Positions 1 through 6,539 of a stretch of 6,755 nt of DNA are shown here, piece after piece. Origin of the DNA: an uncultured Candidatus Saccharibacteria bacterium (lineage in GTDB: Bacteria; Patescibacteriota; Saccharimonadia; Saccharimonadales; Saccharimonadaceae); contig CAJZFK010000035.1 of the NCBI GenBank assembly GCA_915070155.1, forward strand, positions 1 through 6,755, read 5' to 3'. The number at the start of each line of letters is the position of its first letter. Within the stretch, counting starts at the first letter, position 1. The translations under genes were made by a program, and so were the position numbers. Under the pieces are notes generated by a model. It had not been told where the DNA came from and searched no databases. It saw only the letters and a list, made by a program, of their open reading frames with translations.

Positions 1-867
1 ATGCGATTTGACGTTAATATTTCGGTGGCAAAGAAGGGTGCGACAGAGCTTGGAAAGCGCGCAGAAATTAAGAATCTCAATTCCTTCCGCAGTGTTGAAA
101 GGGCCGCTGAGTACGAATTCAAGCGCCAAGTCGATATCTTGGGGCGTGGTGAAGAAGTTGTTCAGGAAACCAGAGGCTGGAATGATGACAAGCAGATAAC
201 TATTTCTCAGAGGTCAAAGGAAGATGCGCAGGATTATCGCTATATGCCAGACCCAGATATTCCGCCAGTTGTGCTGACTGACGAGGTGATTAATGAAATT
301 CAGTCCAAGGTACCGATGCTTCCGGGTGAATATAGGGAAAAATGGAGCGCGCTAAACTTGGATAAATCTGTTATTAATTCGCTTTTGTCTAATCAGGATT
401 ATGCTCAAATTACGCTGGAAGTTCAGGAAAAGTCTGGCGAGGCTTCCGCTAAGCGAGTCGCACATTGGTTTGCGAGCGCATTGACGGCTTCTGATGAGAG
501 TGACGCGCAAACGGACAGTGAATCTACACGCGTGGCGGTTGATGATTTGATAGAATTGGCTGAAATGACAGAGAAGTCTGAAGTTTCCAGCACGAATGCG
601 AAGGAGTTATTCAATGAGCTTCTGGCTGGCGCAAAAAATCCGCGTAAGCTTGCCGAAGAGAAGAATTTGTTGCAGGTTTCTGATGAATCGGCGATTGCTG
701 CAATCGTTGACGAGGTTTTGAATGATCCAGCTTCGGCGGCTTCGATTGCTGACATTAAGGCCGGAAAAGATAAAGCTATCGGTTATTTGGTTGGGCAAGT
801 CATGAAGAAGTCTAAGGGTCAAGCCAACCCAAGCCTTGCGCAAAAACTGATTCGCGAAAGACTTTAG
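1..867 (+). CDS. gatB: Aspartyl/glutamyl-tRNA amidotransferase subunit B, C-terminal part (5' end outside window)
   Basis: GatB is the tRNA-binding, kinase-like subunit of cytoplasmic GatCAB, which converts Glu-tRNA(Gln) (and often Asp-tRNA(Asn)) to the amidated form using ammonia from GatA. The visible 288 residues begin inside the catalytic cradle: an MRFDVNISV stretch at the window edge, RAEIKNLNSFR at residues 20-30 and YRYMPDPDIPP at 79-89 are GatB signatures. From about residue 150 to the end lies the YqeY-like helical tail, with an NPRKLAEEKNL block and the ANPSLAQKLIRERL terminus typical of the family. Full GatB is usually 470-500 residues, so roughly 190-200 are missing upstream; the ATG at position 1 is an internal methionine, not a start. 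The stop is TAG. An acidic, Ser/Asp-rich linker near residues 163-176 looks lineage-specific. galU follows after 34 nt on the same strand, so co-transcription is plausible. Confidence 0.95.
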   Translation: MRFDVNISVAKKGATELGKRAEIKNLNSFRSVERAAEYEFKRQVDILGRGEEVVQETRGWNDDKQITISQRSKEDAQDYRYMPDPDIPPVVLTDEVINEIQSKVPMLPGEYREKWSALNLDKSVINSLLSNQDYAQITLEVQEKSGEASAKRVAHWFASALTASDESDAQTDSESTRVAVDDLIELAEMTEKSEVSSTNAKELFNELLAGAKNPRKLAEEKNLLQVSDESAIAAIVDEVLNDPASAASIADIKAGKDKAIGYLVGQVMKKSKGQANPSLAQKLIRERL

Positions 868-889
868 AATTGCTGAAATAATAGGGAAT

Positions 890-894
890 AGGAG
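890..894 (+). promoter_or_regulatory. Shine-Dalgarno site of the galU-like gene
   Basis: AGGAG lies 7 nt before the ATG at 902 and fixes that start. It shows that this genome uses Shine-Dalgarno initiation for some genes, in contrast to the genes at 1811 and 2383, which have no such site. Confidence 0.8.
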
Positions 895-901
895 CTGAAA
901 T

Positions 902-1795
902 ATGAGAAAACCAACTAAAGCCATCATCGCTGCTGCCGGTTTTGGTACACGATTTTTGCCACAAACTAAAGCCATGCCAAAGGAAATGTTGCCGCTGATT
1001 GATAAGCCGATTATTCAATACGTCGTCGAGGAATTGGTTGAAGCTGGCATTAAAGATATCATTATTATCGGTAGCGCGAATAAGCGAGCAATCGAGGACC
1101 ATTTTGACGAGCCGAATGAGGAGCTTTTGGCTAATTTGCGCGCTGGCGGTCCTAAAAAACAGCCGTTCATTGACGCGGTGCAAAATTTGGCTGATATGGC
1201 GAACTTTATTTATATTCGCCAGAAAGGTCCGTACGGCAACGCAACACCTTTGGCTTGCGCCTCACATTTAATTCATCATGACGAGCCTGTGATTTACACA
1301 TTTGCGGACGATTTTATTGCGGCTAGTCCAAGTCGTTTCAAGCAGATGATCGAGGCGTCAGGAAGCTTAGACGGAGCGGTTCTGTCGTGTAAGAAAATCA
1401 CCGATGATGCGGAATTTGATCGTTATGGAGTTATCAATGGTCAAGGAGTGAAAGACGGCGTTATAAAAATGACGAATATCGTTGAAAAGCCGGGCAAGGA
1501 GAACGCGCCTTCTGATTTGGCGAGTGTCAGTAGCTATTTACTTCCGGGCGAGATTTTTGGCTATCTAGACAAAGCCAAGGAAGAATTTGACGGCAACGGC
1601 GAGTTTACAATTCAGCCAATTATGCAACAAATGATTGACGATGGTTTTGATTTTTACGGCGTAGAGATTACGAACGGTACTTATTATGATACTGGCGACA
1701 AATTGGAATATCTAAAAACGGTGATCGACTTTGGATTGCGTGATCCTAACTTCGGCGATAAATTGCGCGCCCATCTGACGGATCGCCTAAAATAA
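902..1795 (+). CDS. galU: GalU-like nucleotidyltransferase, probable UTP-glucose-1-phosphate uridylyltransferase
   Basis: This 297-residue protein belongs to the sugar-1-phosphate nucleotidyltransferase fold (NTP_transferase). It probably makes UDP-glucose from UTP and glucose-1-phosphate in the cytoplasm, for surface glycans. The nucleotide-binding G-x-G-T-R loop is at 13-17, followed by the conserved K27 in PKEMLPL. D136-D137 occupy the metal-binding position, VEKP at 194-197 carries the sugar-phosphate lysine, and DTGDKLEYL at 263-271 matches the GalU C-terminal signature (Y-D-x-G-x-K-x-x-Y-L). Length fits GalU/GtaB (about 290-300). Two places differ from the textbook enzyme: the usual GLGHA segment is replaced by GPYGNATP (109-116), and the usual GEIQLTDA-type segment by GEFTIQPIM. 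The overall family is therefore secure, but UTP and glucose specificity is inferred. The start is set by AGGAG 7 nt upstream. A promoter for the next gene lies across its 3' end. Confidence 0.85.
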   Translation: MRKPTKAIIAAAGFGTRFLPQTKAMPKEMLPLIDKPIIQYVVEELVEAGIKDIIIIGSANKRAIEDHFDEPNEELLANLRAGGPKKQPFIDAVQNLADMANFIYIRQKGPYGNATPLACASHLIHHDEPVIYTFADDFIAASPSRFKQMIEASGSLDGAVLSCKKITDDAEFDRYGVINGQGVKDGVIKMTNIVEKPGKENAPSDLASVSSYLLPGEIFGYLDKAKEEFDGNGEFTIQPIMQQMIDDGFDFYGVEITNGTYYDTGDKLEYLKTVIDFGLRDPNFGDKLRAHLTDRLK

Positions 1796-1803
1796 TGTAT
1801 AAT
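1775..1803 (+). promoter_or_regulatory. Predicted sigma70-type promoter, leaderless, for the small membrane gene at 1811
   Basis: A perfect TATAAT at 1798-1803 stands 17 nt downstream of CTGACG (1775-1780, four of six matches to TTGACA). The -35 box lies inside the last codons of the galU-like gene. Only 7 nt separate the -10 box from the ATG at 1811, so the expected transcription start falls on or one base before the start codon. No Shine-Dalgarno could fit in the transcript. Confidence 0.65.
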
Positions 1804-1810
1804 AAATAGC

Positions 1811-2098
1811 ATGAACGGATTGCTTATTATATTAGTGGTTTTGATGGTGATCTTTGTCATCATGATGATCGCTATGACAATTTCTATCATCAAATTAACG
1901 CGTCAAATTCGCCAAACCCAGCAGAATGTGGAGGCGATAAGCCAGCGAATTGCTAACTTAAATGGAATTGTAAGTACGGTTTCAATTGGCGTGGAACTAG
2001 CCAAAAGCTTCGCTTCAAAGAGCGGATTTTTCTCAAAATTTTTCTCAAAGAAGAAGGTAAAAAAGAGTGAAAAAGTCAGCCAAAGAACAGCCAAATAA
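1811..2098 (+). CDS. Small single-pass membrane protein with a coiled-coil segment, function unknown
   Basis: I do not recognise a named family. The 95-residue protein opens with a very hydrophobic helix (residues about 3-28, rich in Ile, Leu, Val and Met), followed by a polar helix with heptad-like spacing (about 30-55, IRQTQQNVEAISQRI). Then come a short Gly/Ser stretch and a strongly basic Lys-rich tail (about 75-95). The layout is that of a membrane-anchored coiled coil facing the cytoplasm, reminiscent of DUF948/YtxH-like proteins in architecture only. It starts at an ATG with no Shine-Dalgarno, directly below a TATAAT box, so its mRNA is probably leaderless. Its last 32 nt overlap the next gene in another frame, suggesting translational coupling and a shared role with that second membrane protein. 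Reality as a gene is likely, because promoter, start and overlap all agree. Confidence 0.75.
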   Translation: MNGLLIILVVLMVIFVIMMIAMTISIIKLTRQIRQTQQNVEAISQRIANLNGIVSTVSIGVELAKSFASKSGFFSKFFSKKKVKKSEKVSQRTAK

Positions 2099-2363
2099 GC
2101 TAGTAAAAAAAGTCGTTCGTGATAACGAAAACGGTGCTCGTAGGGCGATTTTGGAGGATTTGTTCTTTGATTTTCATAAATCTCGCCACCAAATTTATTG
2201 GGTGAATTTTGTTCGCGGAATTTTCTTTGGCCTTGGAAGTGCTTTGGGCGCGACGTTGTTGATTGCGATATTGATTTGGATTTTGGGGCAATTCGCCGAC
2301 ATTTTCCCGCCGTTGGCTGATTTTATCAACCACTTAATTGAGACAATGCAACGTCGTCAATAG
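2067..2363 (+). CDS. Small membrane protein resembling the DUF5665 family
   Basis: The protein has 98 residues and a GTG start at 2067. It has a basic N-terminal stretch, an amphipathic segment (about 27-40) and then WVNFVRGIFFGLGSALGATL leading into a long hydrophobic helix, ending with a region rich in Ile, Phe and Pro and a short charged tail. The WVNF-x-x-G-x-x-x-G-L-G core followed by a hydrophobic helix and a conserved-looking C-terminal helix is how I remember DUF5665 proteins, which have no established function; that assignment is from memory. GAAGG at 2053-2057 lies 9 nt before the GTG and supports this start. The start lies 32 nt inside the preceding gene, so the two are probably translated together. 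The stop TAG at 2361-2363 lies just before the -10 box of the dnaE promoter. Confidence 0.75.
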   Translation: MKKSAKEQPNKLVKKVVRDNENGARRAILEDLFFDFHKSRHQIYWVNFVRGIFFGLGSALGATLLIAILIWILGQFADIFPPLADFINHLIETMQRRQ

Positions 2364-2374
2364 CGTGCTATAAT
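2346..2374 (+). promoter_or_regulatory. Predicted extended -10 promoter for dnaE, giving a leaderless or near-leaderless mRNA
   Basis: The sequence TGCTATAAT (2366-2374) is a perfect -10 box (2369-2374) with the TGn extension. The -35 region at the usual 17-nt spacing (ATGCAA, 2346-2351) is weak, as is common for extended -10 promoters. The start ATG of dnaE at 2383 lies 8 nt beyond the -10 box, so transcription should begin at about 2381-2383. No Shine-Dalgarno exists upstream of dnaE. Confidence 0.65.
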
Positions 2375-2382
2375 TGTTATTA

Positions 2383-5300
2383 ATGACTGAGGGGACAAGC
2401 GAACAATCATCGTCGGCGGCTTTGAAGCCGTCAGATTTCGTGCATCTTCATAATCACACTTTTCATTCGGTGCTGGACGGATTGACTAAGATTCATGACT
2501 TGGTCGATAAGGTTAAAGAGCTTGGAATGGAGGCTGCCGCCGTAACTGATCACGGCACGATGAGCGGTATTTTGGACTATTACAAAACTGCCAAAAAAGC
2601 TGGCATTAAGCCGATTATCGGAATTGAAACTTACGTGGCGACTCGTTCTCGATTTGATCGCGATCCAGGTAAAGATAAGCAGCGTTTTCACTTGACTGTA
2701 CTTGCGATGAATAATACGGGCTTCCATAATTTGATGAAGCTGTCGACGCGTGCCAATCTGGAGGGAATGTATTATAAGCCGCGAATTGACCATGATTTAC
2801 TGGAGGAATTGAATGAGGGGCTGATTGTCCTGAGTGGTTGTGCGAGTGGTGAAATTGGTGTGGCATTGAAAGAGGATGATTATGATCGCGCTCGTGAGAT
2901 TGCCAAATGGTATAAGTCAATTTTTGGCGATCGTTATTATTTGGAGCTACAGGACCACGGGCACCCGAAGTCGAATACACACTGGGATGTGCAGGCGAAG
3001 ATCAACGAGGGCTTGATTAAGCTTTCAAAAGAGCTTGATATTGAAATGGTGGTGACTTGTGATGGTCACTATTTGACGCACGAATATCAAGACGCGCACG
3101 AGATTCTGCTTTGCGTTGGGACGGGCTCGTATCTCAGTGATGAAAAGCGAATGAGTTTGAAGGATTTTGAGCTTCATTTGACGGATCCGCGCGACATTAT
3201 TGATCACTGGGGTGAGGAATTTCCTGAAGTTATTCGCAACACGAAAAAAATAGCTGATCGCTGCGACGTTGAGATTGAGCTTGGGCGAATTCTTATCCCA
3301 AAATATCCATTGCCAGACGGCGAGAACGAACATTCGTATCTGCTTAGATTGACATATCAAGGTTTGTTGCAACGTTACAATGGAGCCTCAAAGGAGGAGG
3401 CCGAAAAATTAGACCCTGACGAAATTATTCCGAAGTTGTCTGATGAGGTTCGTGAGCGCGCTAAGATGGAGCTTGGTGTGATGGGAAATATGGGCTATGA
3501 AGGTTATTTCTTGATCGTCCAGGATTTTATCAACTGGGGAAAATCTCAAGGAATTGTTTTTGGTCCGGGGCGTGGTAGCGCGGCTGGCTCGATTATTGCG
3601 TATGCGCTGAACATTACAGATCTTGATCCGCTGAAATATGGACTACTATTTGAGCGATTCCTTAATCCTGATCGTATTTCTATGCCCGACATCGACGTCG
3701 ATATTCAGGATACGCGTCGCGATGAGGTGATTGAATATTGTGCAAAAAAATACGGCGAGGACCATGTCAGTAATATCGCGACGTTCGGTAAGATGTTTGG
3801 TCGTATGGCGGTGCGTGACGTCGCCAGGGTTTTGGAAGTTCCGTACGCTGAGAGCGACCGCTTGGCGAAGTTAGTTCCGCCGCCAAACCAGGGGCGTCAT
3901 ATTCCGTTGTCTGTGAGTATTAAAGAGGATGCTGATCTTCGGAATGAGTATGAGAATAATCCGACCGCGAAGGAAGTTTTGGATTATGCAATTCAGCTGG
4001 AAGGGACGATTCGTAGTCACGGCGTTCATGCCTGTGGCGTGGTGATTGCGCCAGATACGTTGGCTAACTATATTCCGCTTGAAATGGCGCAAAAGGGCGT
4101 GGTGGCGACTCAGTTCCCGATGGGCGAGGTTGAAGAGTTGGGACTATTGAAGATGGACTTTTTGGGACTTTCGAACCTTACGATTATTAATAACGCCATG
4201 AGGATTATCCGAAAAGCTTACAAGAAAGAAATTAATCTTTCGGAGCTGCCTCTTGATGATAAAAAGACCTACGAGCTGTTTCAGCGCGGCGACACGACTG
4301 GTGTGTTCCAGTTGGAATCGGCGGGAATGAAGCGATATTTGCGCGGACTGAAGCCGACTACGTTTGAAGATATTATTGCTATGGTGGCTCTTTATCGTCC
4401 GGGCCCGATGCAGTTTATTGACAGTTTTATTAGGCGTAAACACGGCGAAGAAGAGATAACTTATTTGCATTCTGGAATGAAAAACTCGCTGAAAAATACC
4501 TACGGAATTTTGGTCTATCAGGAGCAGTTTATGCAGATTTCTAAGGAATGGTGTGGATTTACTGGTGGTCAGGCTGACACATTGCGTAAGGCTGTTGGTA
4601 AGAAGAAAATTGACTTGATGAAAAAGGTCAAGCCTGAATTCGTCGAGGGTGCGGTTAAAGTTGGTGGCGCAACTAAGGAAATTGCGGAAACGTTCTGGAC
4701 TCAGCTGGAAGAGTTCGCCAACTATTGTTTCAATAAGTCGCACGCCGCTTGTTATGGTTTGATCGCCTATTGGACGGCTTATTTGAAGGCGCATTATCCG
4801 GACGCGTTTATGGCGGCGCTTATGACTAGTGACCATGATGACACTGATCGTCTGGCAATTGAAATCACTGAGTGTAAACACATGGGAATTAGTGTGTTGA
4901 GTCCTGATGTAAACGAGTCGTTCGTTGAGTTTGCTGTGGTGCCGAATGAGAATAAAATTCGTTTCGGAATGTCGGCAGTGAAGGGAGTTGGCGTTGGTGC
5001 GGTCGAGGAAGTTCTGCGGGCGCGCGAAGATGGTCCGTTTACATCAGTTGAGGATTTTGCTAGGCGCGTTTCAACCAGTAAGTTCAATAGAAAAGCTTGG
5101 GAATCGCTTATTAAATCTGGTGCGTTTGATGATATGGGCGATCGATCTGATTTGCTGTTCAATCTGGATTCTATTACGTCATTTGCGTCCAAGCTCCAAA
5201 AAGAAGCCGCCAGTGGGCAGACCAATTTGTTTGGAATGTTGGGTGGCGATGACGCGGCGAGTGTCCAATCGACTCTTCATCTCCAGAAGGCTCCTGTGAA

Positions 5301-6123
5301 ACACGACGATAAAGAGCGCTTGATGTGGGAGCGAGAACTGTTAGGACTGTACATCTCGGCGCATCCGCTTGATAGGTATGAAACATATTTGAGCGAGCAA
5401 ACTCAACCATTGACACAATTAGTTCCTGAGTACGATAGTCGAATGATGACGGTCGGGGGAATTATTAGCACCGTTCGTACAATTGTCACAAAAAGCGGTT
5501 CGAAAATGGCGTTTGTGGGAATTGAGGATAAATTCGGCGAGGGTGAAATAATTGTTTTCCCGAATCTGTATGAGAAAGTTGGTGCTAAGCTGGTTCAGGA
5601 CGCGGTAATTCGAGTTTCTGGTAAAAACTCAGCGCGAGATCGTGACGGAAATTTGGGCAATGAAAGTAAACTAATTGCCGATGATATTATTGTGATTACG
5701 GATAACGATATCAATGGCTATGAGTCGACTGGCCGTAAAATGGATGCTCCAAAAATTAGCTCTGCCGTTAAAAAAGAGCGCCGTGAAGCTTATCGTAATC
5801 AGAAAAATGGAGCTTCTCCGAAGTCTACCGTGAAGAATGACGCCGCCAAACCGCAGCCAAAAACTCATTCGGCGCCTGTTAATGTTGCGCCAGAAATTCC
5901 CGCTTCAAAGTTATTTGTGTATATTAAAGACCCGAATGACCATTCGCGGTTAGTGAAAATGAAGTCTGTTTGCGGCGAGAATGCTGGCACGACTGATGTG
6001 GTTTTGGTGCTGGGCGAGAAAGAGAAATCAGCCATGCGCCTACCGTTTAAGGTGGATGCTAATGATAACCTATTAAGCCAATTAAAAAACACTCTGGGTG
6101 AAGAGTGTGTAGTTCTAAAGTGA
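2383..6123 (+). CDS. dnaE: DNA polymerase III subunit alpha (DnaE), complete, with intact PHP domain
   Basis: This is the replicative polymerase of the chromosome (C-family), 1246 residues from the ATG at 2383. The PHP domain (about 18-290) keeps H23, H25, D32, H57, E82, H115, C153, D227 and H229, apparently the full nine-residue metal site that E. coli DnaE has lost. The palm has GPGRGSAAGS (394-403), the catalytic pair in PDIDVD (D438, D440) and the third aspartate in KMDFLGL (D592). FNKSHAA begins at 783 in the fingers. A helix-hairpin-helix (VKGVGVGAV, from 866) is followed by QTNLF (946-950), a good match to the QxxLF clamp-binding motif, then an OB fold (about 1021-1105), a Lys/Ala/Pro-rich linker and a C-terminal domain (about 1176-1246) as in DnaE1-type enzymes. 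An upstream in-frame TTG at 2374 lies in the promoter and is rejected as the start. The TGA stop is followed directly by in-frame TAG. Confidence 0.96.
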   Translation: MTEGTSEQSSSAALKPSDFVHLHNHTFHSVLDGLTKIHDLVDKVKELGMEAAAVTDHGTMSGILDYYKTAKKAGIKPIIGIETYVATRSRFDRDPGKDKQRFHLTVLAMNNTGFHNLMKLSTRANLEGMYYKPRIDHDLLEELNEGLIVLSGCASGEIGVALKEDDYDRAREIAKWYKSIFGDRYYLELQDHGHPKSNTHWDVQAKINEGLIKLSKELDIEMVVTCDGHYLTHEYQDAHEILLCVGTGSYLSDEKRMSLKDFELHLTDPRDIIDHWGEEFPEVIRNTKKIADRCDVEIELGRILIPKYPLPDGENEHSYLLRLTYQGLLQRYNGASKEEAEKLDPDEIIPKLSDEVRERAKMELGVMGNMGYEGYFLIVQDFINWGKSQGIVFGPGRGSAAGSIIAYALNITDLDPLKYGLLFERFLNPDRISMPDIDVDIQDTRRDEVIEYCAKKYGEDHVSNIATFGKMFGRMAVRDVARVLEVPYAESDRLAKLVPPPNQGRHIPLSVSIKEDADLRNEYENNPTAKEVLDYAIQLEGTIRSHGVHACGVVIAPDTLANYIPLEMAQKGVVATQFPMGEVEELGLLKMDFLGLSNLTIINNAMRIIRKAYKKEINLSELPLDDKKTYELFQRGDTTGVFQLESAGMKRYLRGLKPTTFEDIIAMVALYRPGPMQFIDSFIRRKHGEEEITYLHSGMKNSLKNTYGILVYQEQFMQISKEWCGFTGGQADTLRKAVGKKKIDLMKKVKPEFVEGAVKVGGATKEIAETFWTQLEEFANYCFNKSHAACYGLIAYWTAYLKAHYPDAFMAALMTSDHDDTDRLAIEITECKHMGISVLSPDVNESFVEFAVVPNENKIRFGMSAVKGVGVGAVEEVLRAREDGPFTSVEDFARRVSTSKFNRKAWESLIKSGAFDDMGDRSDLLFNLDSITSFASKLQKEAASGQTNLFGMLGGDDAASVQSTLHLQKAPVKHDDKERLMWERELLGLYISAHPLDRYETYLSEQTQPLTQLVPEYDSRMMTVGGIISTVRTIVTKSGSKMAFVGIEDKFGEGEIIVFPNLYEKVGAKLVQDAVIRVSGKNSARDRDGNLGNESKLIADDIIVITDNDINGYESTGRKMDAPKISSAVKKERREAYRNQKNGASPKSTVKNDAAKPQPKTHSAPVNVAPEIPASKLFVYIKDPNDHSRLVKMKSVCGENAGTTDVVLVLGEKEKSAMRLPFKVDANDNLLSQLKNTLGEECVVLK

Positions 6124-6194
6124 TAGTTAGCCCGCTGACAGAGGTCTCAGCCGAGACCAAAAGTCTCAAGGCGAGCTAACTATCTGTCAGCGGG
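6122..6194. repeat. Two interlocked perfect inverted repeats in the order A-B-A'-B' between convergent genes
   Basis: Arm A, GATAGTTAGC (6122-6131), is the exact reverse complement of 6175-6184. Arm B, CCCGCTGACAGA (6131-6142), is the exact reverse complement of 6183-6194. The order is A-B-A'-B', so the two pairings cross. Fold 1 uses B:B' with an inner interrupted stem: 6146-6148 with 6173-6175, 6150-6152 with 6170-6172, and 6153-6157 with 6163-6167 (loop CAAAA). Fold 2 uses A:A' with an inner six-pair hairpin GGTCTC/GAGACC (6143-6148 with 6153-6158). The folds compete for the same bases. The element fills the 63-nt gap between two convergent stop codons and overlaps both. No T-run follows on either strand, so it is not a standard intrinsic terminator, although a bidirectional termination or 3'-end protection role is possible. 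Confidence 0.85.
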
Positions 6195-6477
6195 ACTTGT
6201 CCCGCAGTTCATTCCTCACTTCTGTCTTACCCCTCTCTTGTAGGGTAGTGTAAGTGGCCGCCGTCGTGCAGTAGAACAAAGCCACCAGCACCGTGTGGTA
6301 CATCGGCCGGTGTGGCGATTCTGCTACCATGAAGTAGATGAAAAAGACTGTCATCCACACGCCAGCCGCGGCGGCTAGTGTGTGCCATATGTGACTAACC
6401 CCCGAAGGGGCCCTGTAGGCGTACCATGCAACATACATGGTTGCTAGAATTGTGAGAATAAAGAAAATGTCAAACAT
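6187..6477 (-). CDS. Orphan 96-aa membrane protein with three predicted helices, possibly phage-derived
   Basis: I do not recognise the family. The 96-residue protein has three likely membrane helices (about 3-21, 30-52 and 59-79), separated by short loops with RAPSG and ESPHRP, then a charged tail (about 80-96). It is rich in Trp, Tyr and His near the helix ends. The ATG at 6477 is chosen because AAAGG lies 9 nt upstream, and because extending the frame to a GTG at 6549 would run through the leader hairpin and the -10 box. It converges on dnaE and has its own strong promoter. Codon use stands out: of six arginines three are AGG, two CGG and one CGC, and about 65% of codons (62 of 96, counted by hand) end in G or C, against 20 of 48 in the adjacent methyltransferase fragment. 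That suggests transfer; small polytopic proteins like this are common in actinobacterial phages, but this source is a guess. Confidence 0.75.
   Translation of the reverse strand: MFDIFFILTILATMYVAWYAYRAPSGVSHIWHTLAAAAGVWMTVFFIYFMVAESPHRPMYHTVLVALFYCTTAATYTTLQERGKTEVRNELRDKSR
6190..6205. repeat. GC-rich hairpin at the 3' end of the reverse membrane gene
   Basis: GCGGGA (6190-6195) and TCCCGC (6200-6205) pair perfectly around CTTG, a stable tetraloop in forward-strand RNA (CAAG on the reverse strand). It encodes the last codons of the reverse gene, just before its TGA. Its left arm is the outer end of repeat arm B', so this hairpin excludes full B:B' pairing and would favour the alternative A:A' fold. 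Confidence 0.75.
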
Positions 6478-6494
6478 TTCCTCGAACCTTTCAT
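6444..6494 (-). CDS. Possible 16-codon upstream ORF overlapping the start of the reverse membrane gene
   Basis: An ATG at 6494 opens a short frame, MKGSRKCLTFSLFSQF, that ends at TAG (6446-6444). It overlaps the first codons of the membrane gene in another frame. It has no clear Shine-Dalgarno. It could couple or limit translation of the main gene, or be chance; I favour chance unless it is conserved. Confidence 0.2.
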   Translation of the reverse strand: MKGSRKCLTFSLFSQF

Positions 6495-6531
6495 GTAGGG
6501 GACTACTTTCTCTGGGGGATTCCAAAGAAAG
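6495..6531 (-). promoter_or_regulatory. Structured 5' leader of the reverse membrane gene (two adjacent hairpins)
   Basis: On the reverse strand, 6531-6522 (CTTTCTTTGG) pairs with 6515-6506 (CCAGAGAAAG) in a ten-pair stem with one G-U pair and a six-base loop. Right after it, GTAG and CTAC (6506-6495) form a four-pair hairpin around TCCC, sharing base 6506. The larger stem would start within about two bases of the predicted transcript 5' end and leaves the AAAGG ribosome site (6491-6487) single-stranded. Likely roles are mRNA protection or control of expression; the sequence does not decide between them. Confidence 0.55.
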
Positions 6532-6539
6532 CTCATACA

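Noticed and set aside
874..882. Extended -10-like TGAAATAAT upstream of the galU-like gene
   Set aside because: The match is AATAAT without a good -35 box, and the gene has a Shine-Dalgarno and may be read from gatB; support is too weak to list as a promoter.
2374..2382. TTG at 2374 as the start of dnaE
   Set aside because: It overlaps the last base of the TATAAT box and would lie upstream of the predicted transcription start; ATG 2383 is the better choice.
4144..4881. A 245-codon open frame on the reverse strand inside dnaE
   Set aside because: It lies fully opposite conserved DnaE palm and finger motifs, has no promoter or ribosome site that I can see and a composition expected from an antisense shadow.
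6122..6205. Standard Rho-independent terminator
   Set aside because: The stems are strong, but no T-run follows on either strand, so only an unusual termination role is possible.
6122..6205. CRISPR repeat or dif/Xer site
   Set aside because: There are no regularly spaced direct repeats, and the sequence does not resemble a 28-bp dif core; the repeats are inverted and overlapping.
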